The translations under genes and the position numbers were made by a program. A stretch of 46,779 bases of DNA. Source: Methylobrevis pamukkalensis (GTDB lineage: Bacteria > Pseudomonadota > Alphaproteobacteria > Rhizobiales > Pleomorphomonadaceae). Shown here piece after piece: positions 9,444 through 18,855 of this stretch. How positions within the stretch are numbered: position 1 is the first letter of the stretch; the number at the start of each line of letters is the position of its first letter. Under the pieces are notes generated by a model. It was given only the letters and a program-made list of their open reading frames with translations. It was not told the origin of the DNA and did no database searches. The stretch lies in NCBI RefSeq assembly GCF_001720135.1, contig NZ_MCRJ01000017.1, positions 1 to 46,779 of the forward strand. The letters run 5' to 3'.

Positions 9444-11243
9444 ATGGCAATCGACTTCGGCATCTATGCCCCCTACGTGTCGCTCGTCCTCATCTTCCTG
9501 ATGCTCGCCGTCTTTGCCTCCGAGAAATTCCCCCCTGAAGTGGTCGCGATCACCGGTACGGCCGCCGTGCTGGTTCTCGGGCTGATCGACACGCGCGACC
9601 TCCTGTCGGTGATGTCGAACAGCGCCCCGGTCACCATCATCGCGATGTTCATGGTGAGCGCGGCCCTGGTGCGAACCGGCGTGCTCGATGCCGTGGTCGA
9701 CCGGCTGACGTCCCTGACCAAATACGGCACCGGCGTCGTCATCGCCGCCTTCATCTTCTTCGTGATGTTTGCCTCGGCCTTCGTGAACAACACGCCGCTG
9801 GTGGTGATGATGATTCCGATCACCATCGCCTTGTCGCAGCGCCTCGGCATGGGGGCCTCCAAGCTGCTGATGCCGCTGTCCTTCACCTCGATCCTGGGCG
9901 GAACGGTCACCCTGATCGGCACCTCGACCAACATTCTCGTCGACGGCGTCGCGCGCCAGAACGGGATGGAGGGGTTCAGCCTGTTCGAGATCACCCCGCT
10001 CGGTATCGTCGTCGGCATCACCGGTTGTCTCTATCTGCTGCTCGCCGGGCGCTTCCTTCTGCCCGACCGCCAGACCGTGACCGGGCTCACCAGCAGCCGC
10101 CACAAGCCGCAGTTTCTGGTCGAGGTGCTGATCGCCCACGATTCGCCGATGATCGGCCAGCATCCGGGCAAGGTGACCCTCTTTGCCGGCACGGACCGCC
10201 GGGTGGTCGACGTCGTCCGTGGCGACGCCTCGCTGCGTCGCGACATGGCCGGGGTGGAGCTCATGGCCGGCGACATCGTCGTGCTGAAGTCATCCGTGTC
10301 CGACGTGCTGTCGATCCGCGAGAAGGCCGGCGTCGACATCCACCAGCCGGAAGCCGTGGAGCCGGTCGGCGCCCGCGCCACCGTGGTGGTCGAGGCGCTG
10401 CTCGGCCCCGGCGCGCGCCTGCTCGGGCGCACGCTGCGCGAGGCGCGCCTGCGCCGCCGCTACGGTGTCTATCCGATGGCCCTGCACCGCCATGGCAGCA
10501 ACATCGCCGAGCGGCTGGAGGACGTGCGCCTGCAGGTCGGCGATTCGCTGCTGATCGAGGGTGCGCCCGAGGATCTGCGCCGTCTTGCCGACGATCTCGG
10601 CCTCGTCAATCTCAACGAGACCCGCGAGCGCGGCCTGCGCCGCTCCAAAGCGCCGCTCGCCGCCCTGGCGCTGTTCGCCGTCATCCTCGGCTCGTCCTTC
10701 GGCGTCATGCCGGTGGTGGGTCTTGCCTGGATCGCGGTGGCCTTCGTATTGGTCACGGGCTGCATCGACGCCGACGAGGCCTTCCAGGCGGTCGACTGGC
10801 GGATCATCGTGCTGATCCTGATGATGCTGGCCTTCGGCAAGTCGCTGGAAAACACCCATGCGGTCGATCTCGTCGTCGACACGGTCAAGCCGTGGTTCGC
10901 GACCCTGCCGCCGCTGGCCGTGCTGGCGCTGTTCTACGCGATGACGCTGTTCCTGACCGAACTCGTCACCAACAACGCCGTCGCCGTCATCATCACGCCG
11001 ATCGGCATCGTGCTTGCCCAGCAGCTCGGCTACGATCCGCGGCCCTTCGTGGTGGCGGTGATGTTCGCCGCCAGCGCCTGTTTCGCGACCCCGATCGGTT
11101 ACCAGACCAACACGCTGGTCTATTCGGCCGGTGGCTACAAGTTCATGGATTTCGTGAAGGTCGGCCTGCCGCTCAACCTGCTGATCGGCGTCGTCACCGT
11201 GCTGGTCATCCCGCTGATCTGGCCGCTGCAGCCGGCCCCGTAA
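9444..11243 (+). CDS. SLC13/DASS-type permease with paired TrkA-C (RCK_C) domains
   Basis: A 599-residue inner-membrane protein. About half of the membrane helices lie in residues 1-210, with the DASS-like [13 protein letters not shown] and [14 protein letters not shown] signatures; the rest lie in residues 410-595, with a second [17 protein letters not shown] repeat. The soluble middle (about 220-400) contains two TrkA-C-like modules, each with the pattern of a short beta-rich ligand-binding domain (for example [13 protein letters not shown] and [17 protein letters not shown]). Family members transport divalent anions such as sulfate, citrate or C4-dicarboxylates; the substrate here is unknown. 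The TrkA-C domains suggest gating by a nucleotide or another small ligand. It stands alone and converges with rsmD across 24 nt. Confidence 0.9.
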   Translation: MAIDFGIYAPYVSLVLIFLMLAVFASEKFPPEVVAITGTAAVLVLGLIDTRDLLSVMSNSAPVTIIAMFMVSAALVRTGVLDAVVDRLTSLTKYGTGVVIAAFIFFVMFASAFVNNTPLVVMMIPITIALSQRLGMGASKLLMPLSFTSILGGTVTLIGTSTNILVDGVARQNGMEGFSLFEITPLGIVVGITGCLYLLLAGRFLLPDRQTVTGLTSSRHKPQFLVEVLIAHDSPMIGQHPGKVTLFAGTDRRVVDVVRGDASLRRDMAGVELMAGDIVVLKSSVSDVLSIREKAGVDIHQPEAVEPVGARATVVVEALLGPGARLLGRTLREARLRRRYGVYPMALHRHGSNIAERLEDVRLQVGDSLLIEGAPEDLRRLADDLGLVNLNETRERGLRRSKAPLAALALFAVILGSSFGVMPVVGLAWIAVAFVLVTGCIDADEAFQAVDWRIIVLILMMLAFGKSLENTHAVDLVVDTVKPWFATLPPLAVLALFYAMTLFLTELVTNNAVAVIITPIGIVLAQQLGYDPRPFVVAVMFAASACFATPIGYQTNTLVYSAGGYKFMDFVKVGLPLNLLIGVVTVLVIPLIWPLQPAP

Positions 11244-11267
11244 GGTCCGGCGGCAAGAGCGGCCGCG

Positions 11268-11822
11268 TCACGCGAGGCGGAGGAACAGCACCTGCGTCTC
11301 GCCGTAGTCGCGCCGCTCCAGCGGCGTGAAGGCGGCCGGCAGGGCAACCTCGGCCTTGGCGCTCTCCTCGACCACCGCAAGCGCGCCGGGCGCAAGCCAG
11401 CCGCCGGCGGCAAGGCTTTCGAGCGCCGTGCCGGCTAGGCCCTTGCCATAGGGCGGGTCGAGAAAGGCGAGCGTGTAGGCTTCGGCCGGGCCGACCGAGC
11501 CCATGCGCGTGGCGTCGCGGCGGAAGATCCGCGTGGTGCCCGTCAGGCCGAGCGCTTCCTGGTTGCTGCGGATCAGCCCGCGCGCCTCGGCCGCGTCCTC
11601 GACGAACAGGCAGCTCTTCGCGCCCCGGCTCATCGCCTCGAAGCCGAGCGCGCCCGTGCCGGCGAAGAGATCCATCACCCGGGCGTCCGTGACCGGGTCG
11701 TCGTAGCCGTGTTCCAGAATGTTGAACAGGCTTTCGCGCAGGCGGTCACTGGTCGGGCGGATCGCCTGGGAGGCGGGCGCGGCAAGGCCATGGCCGCGGA
11801 AGCGGCCGGCGACGATGCGCAT
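11268..11822 (-). CDS. rsmD: 16S rRNA (guanine966-N2)-methyltransferase RsmD
   Basis: A 184-residue SAM-dependent methyltransferase that modifies G966 of 16S rRNA during 30S assembly. The N-terminus MRIVAGRFRG and the RPTSDRLRESLFNIL motif (22-36) are diagnostic. The SAM-binding loop DLFAGTGALG is at residues 51-60 and the catalytic DPPY at 122-125. Length is normal. The ATG shares one base with the rluB stop codon, so the two rRNA-modifying enzymes are translationally coupled. Confidence 0.95.
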   Translation of the reverse strand: MRIVAGRFRGHGLAAPASQAIRPTSDRLRESLFNILEHGYDDPVTDARVMDLFAGTGALGFEAMSRGAKSCLFVEDAAEARGLIRSNQEALGLTGTTRIFRRDATRMGSVGPAEAYTLAFLDPPYGKGLAGTALESLAAGGWLAPGALAVVEESAKAEVALPAAFTPLERRDYGETQVLFLRLA

Positions 11823-13278
11823 CAGCCGCCCCGCTTGCCGGAACCGCCCCGGCCCGAACCACCCGGGCCACCCTGACCCGGCCCCCCCTTGGGGGCGGGC
11901 TTGCGACGGGGCGTGACCGCGACGGCCTCGCCCTTGGGCGCCCGGGACCCGGCCTTGGTCCTCGTCGGACGGCCCGCGCCTTCGCTCCGACCCTCCTTCA
12001 GCGACAGGGACGGCCGCTTGATGGCGGGCTTTTCGCCGGCCGCCTTGCGGCTGCCACCGGCGGGCATCTCGGCCCGCACCTTCTCGGCCTTTGCCATCCG
12101 GGCATCCCGCGCGGCGAGCCGATCGGAGCGATCCGCCCCGGCCGCGGCCTGCGGCCGGGCGGCGTCGCCCCTGTCCGGACGGGCCTTGTCGGGCCTGGCC
12201 TTGGCGGCCTGATTCCTCGGCGCAGGGTCCTTGCCCGCGCGGGTCCTGTCGTCGAGCCGTGCGCGGCCATCGTCCCTTGCCGGACTTGCCTTGCCGTCCG
12301 GTCGTGCCTTGCTGTCCGACGCCGTCCTGGCGGCCGGGGCAGCGCCGCGGGCCTTGCCGAAGGCGCGGTCGAGGTCGGATTCGCGGCGCTGGAGGCGGCG
12401 CGGGCGTCGGGTGCCGCCGGCCGGCGGCCCTTGCCGGCGACCGAGAGCGGTCCGGCCCGGCGCTTGGGCGGCGGTTCGGGCAGGGTGAAGTCGGCGCCGG
12501 AGGTGGCGGCGAGCCGTTCGCCGAGCTGGTCCTTCAGCACCTTGCGCGGCACTTCCATCACCGCGCCATCGGCAAGGTCGTTGAGCTGGAACGGGCCGAA
12601 GGACACGCGGATCAGCCGGTTCACCGACAGGCCGAGATGGCCGAGGATGTTCTTGACCTCGCGGTTCTTGCCTTCGCGCAGGCCGATCGACAGCCAGATG
12701 TTGTCGCCCTTCTTGCTGTCGATCGTCGCCTCGATCGCTCCGTAGATCACGCCGTCGACGACGATGCCGTCGGCCAGCGCGTCGAGGGCGGCCTGCTCGA
12801 CCGTGCCGAAGCAGCGCACCCGGTAGCGGCGCAGCCAGCCCGTCGACGGCAGTTCCAGCGTGCGGGCAAGGCCGCCGTCGTTGGTCAGCAGCAGCAGGCC
12901 TTCGGTGTTGATGTCGAGGCGGCCGACGGTGACGACGCGCGGCAGGTCGCCCGGCAGGCGCTCGAACACGGTGGTGCGGCCCTGCGGGTCGCGGGCCGTG
13001 GTCACGAGGCCCTTCGGCTTGTGGTAGAGCCAGAGGCGGGTGCGCTCCGGCCCGGCCAGCGGCTCGCCGTCGACGAGGATCGTGTCGGCGGCCGACACGG
13101 TCACGGCCGGGGTCTCCAGCACGCGGCCGTTGACGGTCACCCGGCCGGCGGCGATCCAGGCTTCGGCGTCGCGGCGCGAGCAGAGGCCCGCGCGGGCCAT
13201 CACCTTGGCGATCCGTTCGGGCGGCTTCGGGTCGCCGCTCGCGGCGGGCTCCGGGGAAGTATCTTTTGCGTCGGTCAT
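11822..13278 (-). CDS. rluB: 23S rRNA pseudouridine synthase RluB-type with long basic tail, one 1-nt deletion
   Basis: Forms pseudouridine in 23S rRNA (E. coli RluB acts at position 2605). An N-terminal S4 RNA-binding domain lies at about residues 20-65 and the catalytic domain has GRLDINTEGLLL (119-130) with Asp122. After the KVLKDQLGERLAA segment follows a low-complexity Lys/Arg/Ala/Gly/Pro tail of almost 200 residues ending in a glycine-rich stretch, typical of rhizobial RluB. The tail is reached only by assuming one missing base near 12400: upstream the protein is in one frame, downstream RRLQRRESDLDRAFG continues in the next and its stop overlaps the rsmD start by one base. Corrected length is about 485 residues. 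The ATG at 13278 is preferred to 13302. Confidence 0.9.
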
Positions 13279-13343
13279 GGCCGGGGTGATAGCAGGTTCC
13301 ACGGGTCCACGAAATCCTGCAGAACCGCGGGGACGGGCGAAAT

Positions 13344-13808
13344 ATGACGGATGCGGCCGGCCCGGCCATCACGGGCTTCATGGAGCAGGCGCTGGCCGAG
13401 GCCCGCGCCGCCGCCGCACGCGGCGAGGTGCCGGTCGGCGCGGTGGTGGTGCGGGGCGGCGCGGTGCTGGCCGCGGCGGGAAACCGCACGCTGGAGCTGA
13501 AGGATCCGACCGCCCACGCCGAGATTCTTGCGCTCCGCGCCGCCTGCCGTGCCGCCGGGTCCGAACGTCTGCCGGGCGCCGACCTCTACGTGACGCTGGA
13601 ACCCTGTCCGATGTGCGCCGGGGCGATCTCCTTTGCCCGCATCCGCCGGCTCTACTACGGGGCCGCCGACGAGAAGGGTGGCGCGGTCGACCACGGGCCG
13701 CGGCTTTATGCCAGCCCCGTCTGCCACCACGCGCCGGAGGTCTATTCCGGCTTCGCCGAAACCGAATCGGCGGATCTGCTGCGGGGATTCTTTCGCGAGC
13801 GGCGATGA
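13344..13808 (+). CDS. tadA: tRNA-specific adenosine deaminase TadA
   Basis: A 154-residue zinc enzyme that deaminates A34 to inosine in tRNA-Arg(ACG), needed to decode CGN codons. Zinc and catalytic residues are visible: HAE (His58, Glu60) and PCPMC (Cys88, Cys91). The EVPVGAVVV motif and the length are typical. It is divergent from rluB, with starts 65 nt apart, so the two share a promoter region. It converges with the patatin-like gene over 35 nt. Confidence 0.95.
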   Translation: MTDAAGPAITGFMEQALAEARAAAARGEVPVGAVVVRGGAVLAAAGNRTLELKDPTAHAEILALRAACRAAGSERLPGADLYVTLEPCPMCAGAISFARIRRLYYGAADEKGGAVDHGPRLYASPVCHHAPEVYSGFAETESADLLRGFFRERR

Positions 13809-13843
13809 GGCGCAGCCTGACGCGGGCGCCGCCGCGGCAGGCG

Positions 13844-14677
13844 CTATTCCGCCGCCTGCTTCTCCAGCAACGCCTCCAGCTTGCGCTTCACCTCGTCCTT
13901 GACCGGCTGGGTCGCCTTCAGGATCGCCGAGGCCTTCATGAAGTCGAGCACCCGGAACGCGTCGACCGGCGGTTTGATCAGGATGTCCGGCTGGCGGGTC
14001 CTCAGCTTTTCCGTCAGCACCGACTGCATCAGGATCTGGCTGGCGCCGAACACGGATTCCATGGCCGAGGGCCGGGCACGGGTCGGCTGGCGCGTCGGCC
14101 CGCCGATCACGTCGACGGCGATGACGATGTCGATCTCGGCCGGCAGCCGGTCGTAGGGCAGGGGGTTGACGACGCCGCCGTCGATGAAGATCCGGCCGGC
14201 GATCTCCACCGGCTTGAAGATCACCGGGATCGCGATCGAGGCGGCGATCGCCTGGCGCAGCGGGCCGGCGGTGAACTCCACCTCGCGGCAGTCGTAGAAG
14301 TCGGTGGTGACGACCGAGAACGGAATCTGCAGCGCGGCGAAGTCGTCCGGAATCTCGGGGGGCAGGAACACGTCGATGGTGCGCTCGGCGTCGAACTGGG
14401 CAAAGCCGGTGCTGAAGATCTCCCCGAATTTCTTCGGCCGCAGCTGCCACATCCGGCCCCAGACCTCGCCGGCATTGCGGAAGGTGTGGTGGACGATGCC
14501 GTGCAGGGCGCGGCCGTCAAGGCCGGCGGCACGGCCGGCGCCGAAGATCGCGCCGATCGAGCAGCCGGAGATCGCCACCGGCGGCAGGCCCATCTCGTCG
14601 AGCGCCTCGATCACGTGGACATGGGCAAAGCCGCGCGCGCCGCCGCCGCCGAGGGCAAGTCCGATCCGTGGGCTCAT
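13844..14677 (-). CDS. Patatin-like phospholipase family protein
   Basis: A 277-residue Ser-Asp dyad hydrolase of the patatin/RssA group. The oxyanion loop GGGGARG is at residues 10-16, the nucleophile elbow GCSIG at 38-42 (Ser40), and the aspartate in IDGGVVNPLPYD at Asp166. No signal peptide or membrane segment is seen, so it is probably cytosolic or membrane-associated. The C-terminal 80 residues are charged and helical. The ATG at 14677 is used, since it puts RIGLALGGGG at the N-terminus as in homologues. Substrates are unknown; phospholipid or thioester hydrolysis is inferred from the family. Confidence 0.9.
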   Translation of the reverse strand: MSPRIGLALGGGGARGFAHVHVIEALDEMGLPPVAISGCSIGAIFGAGRAAGLDGRALHGIVHHTFRNAGEVWGRMWQLRPKKFGEIFSTGFAQFDAERTIDVFLPPEIPDDFAALQIPFSVVTTDFYDCREVEFTAGPLRQAIAASIAIPVIFKPVEIAGRIFIDGGVVNPLPYDRLPAEIDIVIAVDVIGGPTRQPTRARPSAMESVFGASQILMQSVLTEKLRTRQPDILIKPPVDAFRVLDFMKASAILKATQPVKDEVKRKLEALLEKQAAE

Positions 14678-14769
14678 GGCGGGTCTCCCGGATGATGCAC
14701 GGCGCAAGGCTCGCCGTTCGCTCCAAGGTGCGGCTTCGCGGCGCCGAGTTCAAGCGGTGGGCCTGTCCC

Positions 14770-16032
14770 TTACAGAGCCCGCCAGGCGATGTCGCGCCGG
14801 CAGAAGCCCTCCGGCCAGTCGATCCGGTCGATGGCGGCATAGGCGCGCTCGCGCGCCGTCCGCACGTCCGGGGCCACGGCGGTGACGGTCAGCACCCGCC
14901 CGCCGCTGGCGACGATCTCGCCGTCCCTTTCGGCCGTGCCGGCGTGGAAGACGGTGACGCCCTCGACCGTGCCGGCCGCCTCGAGGCCGCGGATCACCGA
15001 ACCCTTGCCATAGGCGCCGGGATAGCCCCTGGTCGCCATCACCACGGTCAGCGCGGCATCGGCCGAGAACACGGCCTTGTGGCCGGCCAAAGTGCCGTCG
15101 GCGCTGGCGATCATCAGGTCGAGCAGATCGCTCTCCATCAGAGGCAGGATCACCTCGGTTTCCGGATCGCCGAAGCGGACGTTGTATTCGATCAGCTTCG
15201 GGCCGGCCTCGCCGATCATCAGCCCGGCGAACAGGACGCCCCGGAACGGGGTGCCGCGCCGCTTCAGGCAGGCGATCGACGGCGCGACGATCTCGGCCAT
15301 CACCCGCGCCTGCATGTCGGCGGTCATCACCGGGGCCGGGGAATAGGCCCCCATGCCGCCGGTGTTCGGGCCCTCGTCGCCGTCGAAGGCGCGCTTGTGG
15401 TCCTGGGCGGCGGCCAGCGCCAGCACGGTCTCGCCGTCGGAGAGCGCAAAGAAGCTCGCCTCCTCGCCGACCAGCATCTCCTCGATCACCACCTCGGCGC
15501 CGGCCGCCCCGAAGGCACCGGCAAAGCAGGCGTCGACCGCGTCCAGCGCCTCGTCCAGCGTCGCGGCGACCACCACGCCCTTGCCGGCGGCAAGGCCATC
15601 CGCCTTGACGACGATCGGCGCGCCCTGCGCCTCGACATAGGCGCGGGCCGACGCGGCATCGGTGAAGCGGCCATAGGCGGCGGTGGGCACATTTGCCTCG
15701 TCGCAGAGCGCCTTGGTGAAGGCCTTGGAGCCTTCGAGCCGCGCGGCCTCCATCGAGGGGCCGAAGGCCGGAATGCCGGCGGCGGCCAGATCGTCGACGA
15801 GGCCGGCCACCAGCGGCGCCTCCGGACCGACCACGACGAAGTCGACGGCCTCGCGCCGGCAGAAGTCGATCACCGCCGCGTGGTCGGCGACGTCGAGTGC
15901 GGCCAGATCGGCGATCGCTTTGATCCCGGCATTGCCGGGCGCAACGGTGAGGCGCGACAGGCGGGGAGACTGCCGCAGCTTCCAGGCGAGCGCATGCTCG
16001 CGCCCGCCGGACCCGATCAGAAGCACATGCAT
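14770..16032 (-). CDS. purD: Phosphoribosylamine--glycine ligase PurD
   Basis: A 420-residue ATP-grasp enzyme making glycinamide ribonucleotide, the second step of purine synthesis. The N-terminus [19 protein letters not shown], the [14 protein letters not shown] motif and the ATP-grasp residues in [14 protein letters not shown] are diagnostic. Length is normal for the family. It is upstream of the patatin gene on the same strand with 92 nt between, so co-transcription is possible but not obvious. Confidence 0.97.
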   Translation of the reverse strand: MHVLLIGSGGREHALAWKLRQSPRLSRLTVAPGNAGIKAIADLAALDVADHAAVIDFCRREAVDFVVVGPEAPLVAGLVDDLAAAGIPAFGPSMEAARLEGSKAFTKALCDEANVPTAAYGRFTDAASARAYVEAQGAPIVVKADGLAAGKGVVVAATLDEALDAVDACFAGAFGAAGAEVVIEEMLVGEEASFFALSDGETVLALAAAQDHKRAFDGDEGPNTGGMGAYSPAPVMTADMQARVMAEIVAPSIACLKRRGTPFRGVLFAGLMIGEAGPKLIEYNVRFGDPETEVILPLMESDLLDLMIASADGTLAGHKAVFSADAALTVVMATRGYPGAYGKGSVIRGLEAAGTVEGVTVFHAGTAERDGEIVASGGRVLTVTAVAPDVRTARERAYAAIDRIDWPEGFCRRDIAWRAL

Positions 16033-16104
16033 GACGGTCGTTCCGCTGTTTCGGCCAGATCGTGGGACCGGGAGCCGGCCCTTCGGCTGCCGAGTAGCAC
16101 CGAT

Positions 16105-16128
16105 CCGCGGCGGGGTAAACCGCCGCGG
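16105..16128 (-). terminator. Perfect 9-bp hairpin between the PEBP-like lipoprotein gene and purD
   Basis: CCGCGGCGG/CCGCCGCGG at 16105-16113 and 16120-16128 enclose a GGTAAA loop. On the minus strand it lies 26 nt downstream of the lipoprotein stop and upstream of purD. It lacks a clear U-run, so it may be a terminator or an RNA-processing stem. Confidence 0.5.
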
Positions 16129-16153
16129 TCCGCGTGATACGGCGGACTGTCCG

Positions 16154-16738
16154 TCAGTAGCGGCCGAGTTCCACGCTGCCCTCGGCCAGCACGGTGCCGA
16201 CGCCGTCCGTCGCCGTCACCACCGCGAAATAGGCGTTGCCGCGGCCGCCCGAACACGGCGGCAGGTAGCCGGGGGCCGCATATTTGCCGGGCGCCCGGGT
16301 CTTGGCCACCAGATAGGCCGGTGCCGGCAGGCTCGCGGTCTCGCCGGGCACGCTCGGCAGCGTTGTCGACGCCGTGCCGGCGGGAACGCGGAAGCCGACG
16401 ATGCCGTGTCCGCCGTTGCTGGACAGCGGCTTGTAGGTGCGGTCGTTGAACGCGACGATGACGTCGGTGGTGCCGGCGGGAAGGTTGGCGACGCGGAGCG
16501 GCGGCGTGGACCCCGATCCGCCGAACAGCCGGCATTGCTGGCCGGCCGGCACCGTCACGCCGTCCCAGCCTCCGCCGGCCAGGGCGACGGTGAGGCTCGA
16601 TTCGGCGGGTGTTGCCGCGACGGACGGCGCGGCACTGCCGCCACCGGAACTGCCCTGGCAGGCCGATATCGTGGCCGCCGCCACGACGAGGGCCAGGATC
16701 TTCAGGCGTCCGCCTGTCACGATGTCGAGGTCGTGCAT
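16154..16738 (-). CDS. Predicted lipoprotein with PEBP/YbhB-like domain
   Basis: A 194-residue predicted lipoprotein: basic N-region with Arg11 and Lys13, hydrophobic core, lipobox ISAC ending at Cys27, then a Gly/Ser-rich linker. The body resembles the phosphatidylethanolamine-binding (YbhB/YbcL) fold: [20 protein letters not shown] near residues 80-100, a HGIVGF segment, and the C-terminal [17 protein letters not shown], which recalls the family's GPCPP-x-HRY-x-F element. The likeness is partial, and the canonical DPDAP motif is missing. The ATG at 16738 is preceded by a strong GGGAGGAAAA ribosome binding site, which decides the start over upstream in-frame codons. Function unknown. Confidence 0.75.
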   Translation of the reverse strand: MHDLDIVTGGRLKILALVVAAATISACQGSSGGGSAAPSVAATPAESSLTVALAGGGWDGVTVPAGQQCRLFGGSGSTPPLRVANLPAGTTDVIVAFNDRTYKPLSSNGGHGIVGFRVPAGTASTTLPSVPGETASLPAPAYLVAKTRAPGKYAAPGYLPPCSGGRGNAYFAVVTATDGVGTVLAEGSVELGRY

Positions 16739-16885
16739 TTGTTTTCCTCCCGGTCTTGCGCCGGCGACAGGGTGCCATGTCATCGGACGACTGTCGACCG
16801 GGGCGGGCCGGACGCGGGCCGGCACAGCGCGCGATTGCACGTCGCGGCGCTCGCAAAACACCGGCGGTCACGCTAAATCGGTGGC

Positions 16886-17839
16886 ATGACATCTCCTTCT
16901 CCCGACACGGCCACCGTCGCCGACGCCCGTCCCGGCAACTGGGTCGACCGCTTCGTCCCCATGCGGCTTCGGCCCTATGCCCAGCTTGCCCGGCTCGACC
17001 GGCCGATCGGCTGGTGGCTGCTGATGTGGCCTTGCTGGTGGTCGGCGGCGCTGGTGGCGGGCGCTGTGGGCCGGCCGTGGCCGGATGTCTGGCATCTCCT
17101 CCTGTTCTTCGTCGGCTCGGTGGTCATGCGCGGCGCCGGCTGCACCTGGAACGACATCACCGACCGCGACATCGACGCAAAGGTGGAGCGGACCCGCTCG
17201 CGGCCGATCCCGGCGGGGCGGGTGAGCGCGAAGGCGGCGGCCGTGTTCATGGCACTGCTCGGTCTCGTCGGCCTTGCCGTGCTGCTGCAGTTCAACCGGT
17301 TCACGATCGGGCTTGGCCTTGCCTCGCTGCTGATCGTGCTGGTCTATCCGTTCATGAAGCGGGTGACCGGCCATCCGCAGGTGGTGCTCGGCCTCGCCTT
17401 CTCCTGGGGGGCGCTGGTCGCCTGGTCGGCGGTGGTGGGCTGGCTGGAGATGGCGCCGATCCTGCTCTATTTCGGCTGCGTCGCCTGGGTCGTCGGCTAC
17501 GACACGATCTATGCCCATCAGGACCGCGAGGACGACGCGATGATCGGCCTTGGCTCCACGGCGCTGACCTACGGGTCGCAGACCCGGCCGTTCCTCGCCG
17601 GCTGCTATCTCGTCACGGTGATGCTGTTCGGCATCGCGCTCTTCTCTGCCGGGGCGGGCGTTCTCGCCTGGCTCGGGCTTGCCGCCTTCGCCGCCCAGCT
17701 CGCCTCGCAGGTGATCCGCCTCGACATCGACGACGGCGCGCTGTGCCTCGCGCTGTTCAAGTCCAACAGCGGCGCCGGCTGGCTGTTCTTTGCCGGGCTC
17801 ACCGCCGACACGCTGCTGCGCGGCGGGGCGATCGTGTAA
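16886..17839 (+). CDS. ubiA: 4-hydroxybenzoate polyprenyltransferase UbiA
   Basis: A 317-residue inner-membrane prenyltransferase that attaches the polyprenyl chain to 4-hydroxybenzoate in ubiquinone synthesis. The first Asp-rich motif NDITDRDID is at residues 89-97 and the second in YDTIYAHQDREDD (205-217). The KVERTRSRPIP motif that follows the first Asp-rich site is present. About eight to nine hydrophobic helices are visible. The extra 25 hydrophilic residues at the N-terminus are usual in rhizobial UbiA. It supplies quinone for the respiratory chain whose terminal oxidase is encoded further right in the window. Confidence 0.95.
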   Translation: MTSPSPDTATVADARPGNWVDRFVPMRLRPYAQLARLDRPIGWWLLMWPCWWSAALVAGAVGRPWPDVWHLLLFFVGSVVMRGAGCTWNDITDRDIDAKVERTRSRPIPAGRVSAKAAAVFMALLGLVGLAVLLQFNRFTIGLGLASLLIVLVYPFMKRVTGHPQVVLGLAFSWGALVAWSAVVGWLEMAPILLYFGCVAWVVGYDTIYAHQDREDDAMIGLGSTALTYGSQTRPFLAGCYLVTVMLFGIALFSAGAGVLAWLGLAAFAAQLASQVIRLDIDDGALCLALFKSNSGAGWLFFAGLTADTLLRGGAIV

Positions 17840-17852
17840 CCTGGCGCAGGAC

Positions 17853-17891
17853 GCACGAAAACGTCCGGCTGGTCAGGCCGGACGTTCGTGC
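17853..17891. terminator. Bidirectional hairpin terminator between ubiA and the DUF6101 gene
   Basis: ACGTCCGGC/GCCGGACGT (17861-17869 with 17877-17885) pairs perfectly around a 7-nt loop and is extended by GCACGA/TCGTGC after a 2-nt A bulge. It sits between the convergent ubiA and DUF6101 stops, as expected for a shared terminator. Confidence 0.7.
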
Positions 17892-17915
17892 ATCGCCCAC
17901 TGGACAGGCCTTGGA

Positions 17916-18452
17916 TCAGGTGCGGGCGATGATCTCGGTCCCCTCGATGACGGGCATCGGGCGGGAATGGCCGCATTTGCGGCGCATCAGGAAGCGCGGG
18001 CGGCGACGGCCGGCGACCGGGCGACGGCGGCGGGGCAGGGGCTCGGCCGTCTCGATCGACGGGCGGGCCTCCATCTCGCGCAGGGAGCCGTCCGTCTCGC
18101 GCAGCAGCATCGGCAGGCCGAAGGTTTCCGACCAGCCTTCCCAGGCCAGCGTCGCCTCGTCGAGGTCGTCGGTGGCGAGCAGCGGAATGGTGAGCGCCGG
18201 ATCGGCATGGGCCAGCTCGATCACCGCGCCGAGCCGGGTGTCGTCGCGGGCCTCGATCCGCACGGCGACGCCGCGGTAGGCGGTGACCGGCAGGGTCAGG
18301 GTCAGCGGCAGGCCGGACAGGCTGCGCCGCATCACCACGCGCCGGGCGTCGAGGTAGACCGCGGCCGCGCCGGCATCGAGGTGGAACCTCGCCGGCAGGG
18401 CGCGGCGATCGGGGCTGGTCTCTCCGGCGACCTGGCTATGGGCTCCCGTCAT
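17916..18452 (-). CDS. DUF6101 family protein, unknown function
   Basis: A 178-residue protein I recognise as the DUF6101 family of Hyphomicrobiales. No enzyme motif, signal peptide or membrane segment is seen. The first part (about 30-150) is beta-rich, with YLDARRVVMRR and YRGVAVRIEARDD, and mentions of paired basic residues give way to a strongly basic RRRRPVAGRRRPRF patch and the C-terminal VIEGTEIIART. The basic tail suggests nucleic-acid or membrane-phosphate contact, which is inference only. The ATG at 18452 has GGAAAGG and GAGAG upstream; two in-frame ATGs further up (18473, 18548) have poorer ribosome binding sites. It is divergent from tldE across 403 nt. Confidence 0.78.
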   Translation of the reverse strand: MTGAHSQVAGETSPDRRALPARFHLDAGAAAVYLDARRVVMRRSLSGLPLTLTLPVTAYRGVAVRIEARDDTRLGAVIELAHADPALTIPLLATDDLDEATLAWEGWSETFGLPMLLRETDGSLREMEARPSIETAEPLPRRRRPVAGRRRPRFLMRRKCGHSRPMPVIEGTEIIART

Positions 18453-18855
18453 CTCTCTGGCCTTTCCTGTCATGCCTTGGAAGCGTTGCGGCGTCTTTGG
18501 CTGCGCCTTGCAGTCCGCTCCCCTGTCTGTTCCTGCAGGATGCGCCACGCCCCCTCTCGGTCGCCTTAAGGATCGTCGTTAAAAAACGTTTGCAAGATAA
18601 AGGGTTAGCCAAGTGTCACCGCCGGGCGACCATGGTTGAGGTTCCCTTTCCGGCCTGTGCCGGAGCCTGAAGTCGCCTTAAGACGAAGGGGGGCGCTGGC
18701 AAATCGGCGGGCCTTGTCCCATATCCATGCCGATCAAGGGCTTGGCCTCGAACGGCCGGTTTTCGGCCTGCCGATCCGGCTTGCCGCCGCCGGCAAGGCG
18801 CCTTAAGAACCGAGACACGCGAGCCCGCAGCCGCTGCGGCCGACCGAGGACTGAC
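18453..18855. other. 403-nt gene-free divergent region between the DUF6101 gene and tldE
   Basis: No coding frame is credible here. The stretch 18567-18610 is AT-rich for this genome and includes the palindrome CGTTAAAAAACG, a likely promoter area. Three copies of CGCCTTAAG are listed separately. No RNA gene is recognised. Confidence 0.6.
18562..18807. repeat. Three dispersed copies of CGCCTTAAG
   Basis: The 9-mer CGCCTTAAG occurs at 18562-18570, 18674-18682 and 18799-18807, spaced 112 and 125 nt, all on the plus strand. The core CTTAAG is a 6-bp palindrome. The first copy is close to the DUF6101 start and the last ends 48 nt before the tldE start. They may be operator sites for one regulator, but no known consensus is matched. 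Confidence 0.5.

Noticed and set aside
18566..18582. A CtrA-like TTAA...TTAA pair
   Set aside because: The spacing is 9 nt, while the CtrA consensus needs 7.
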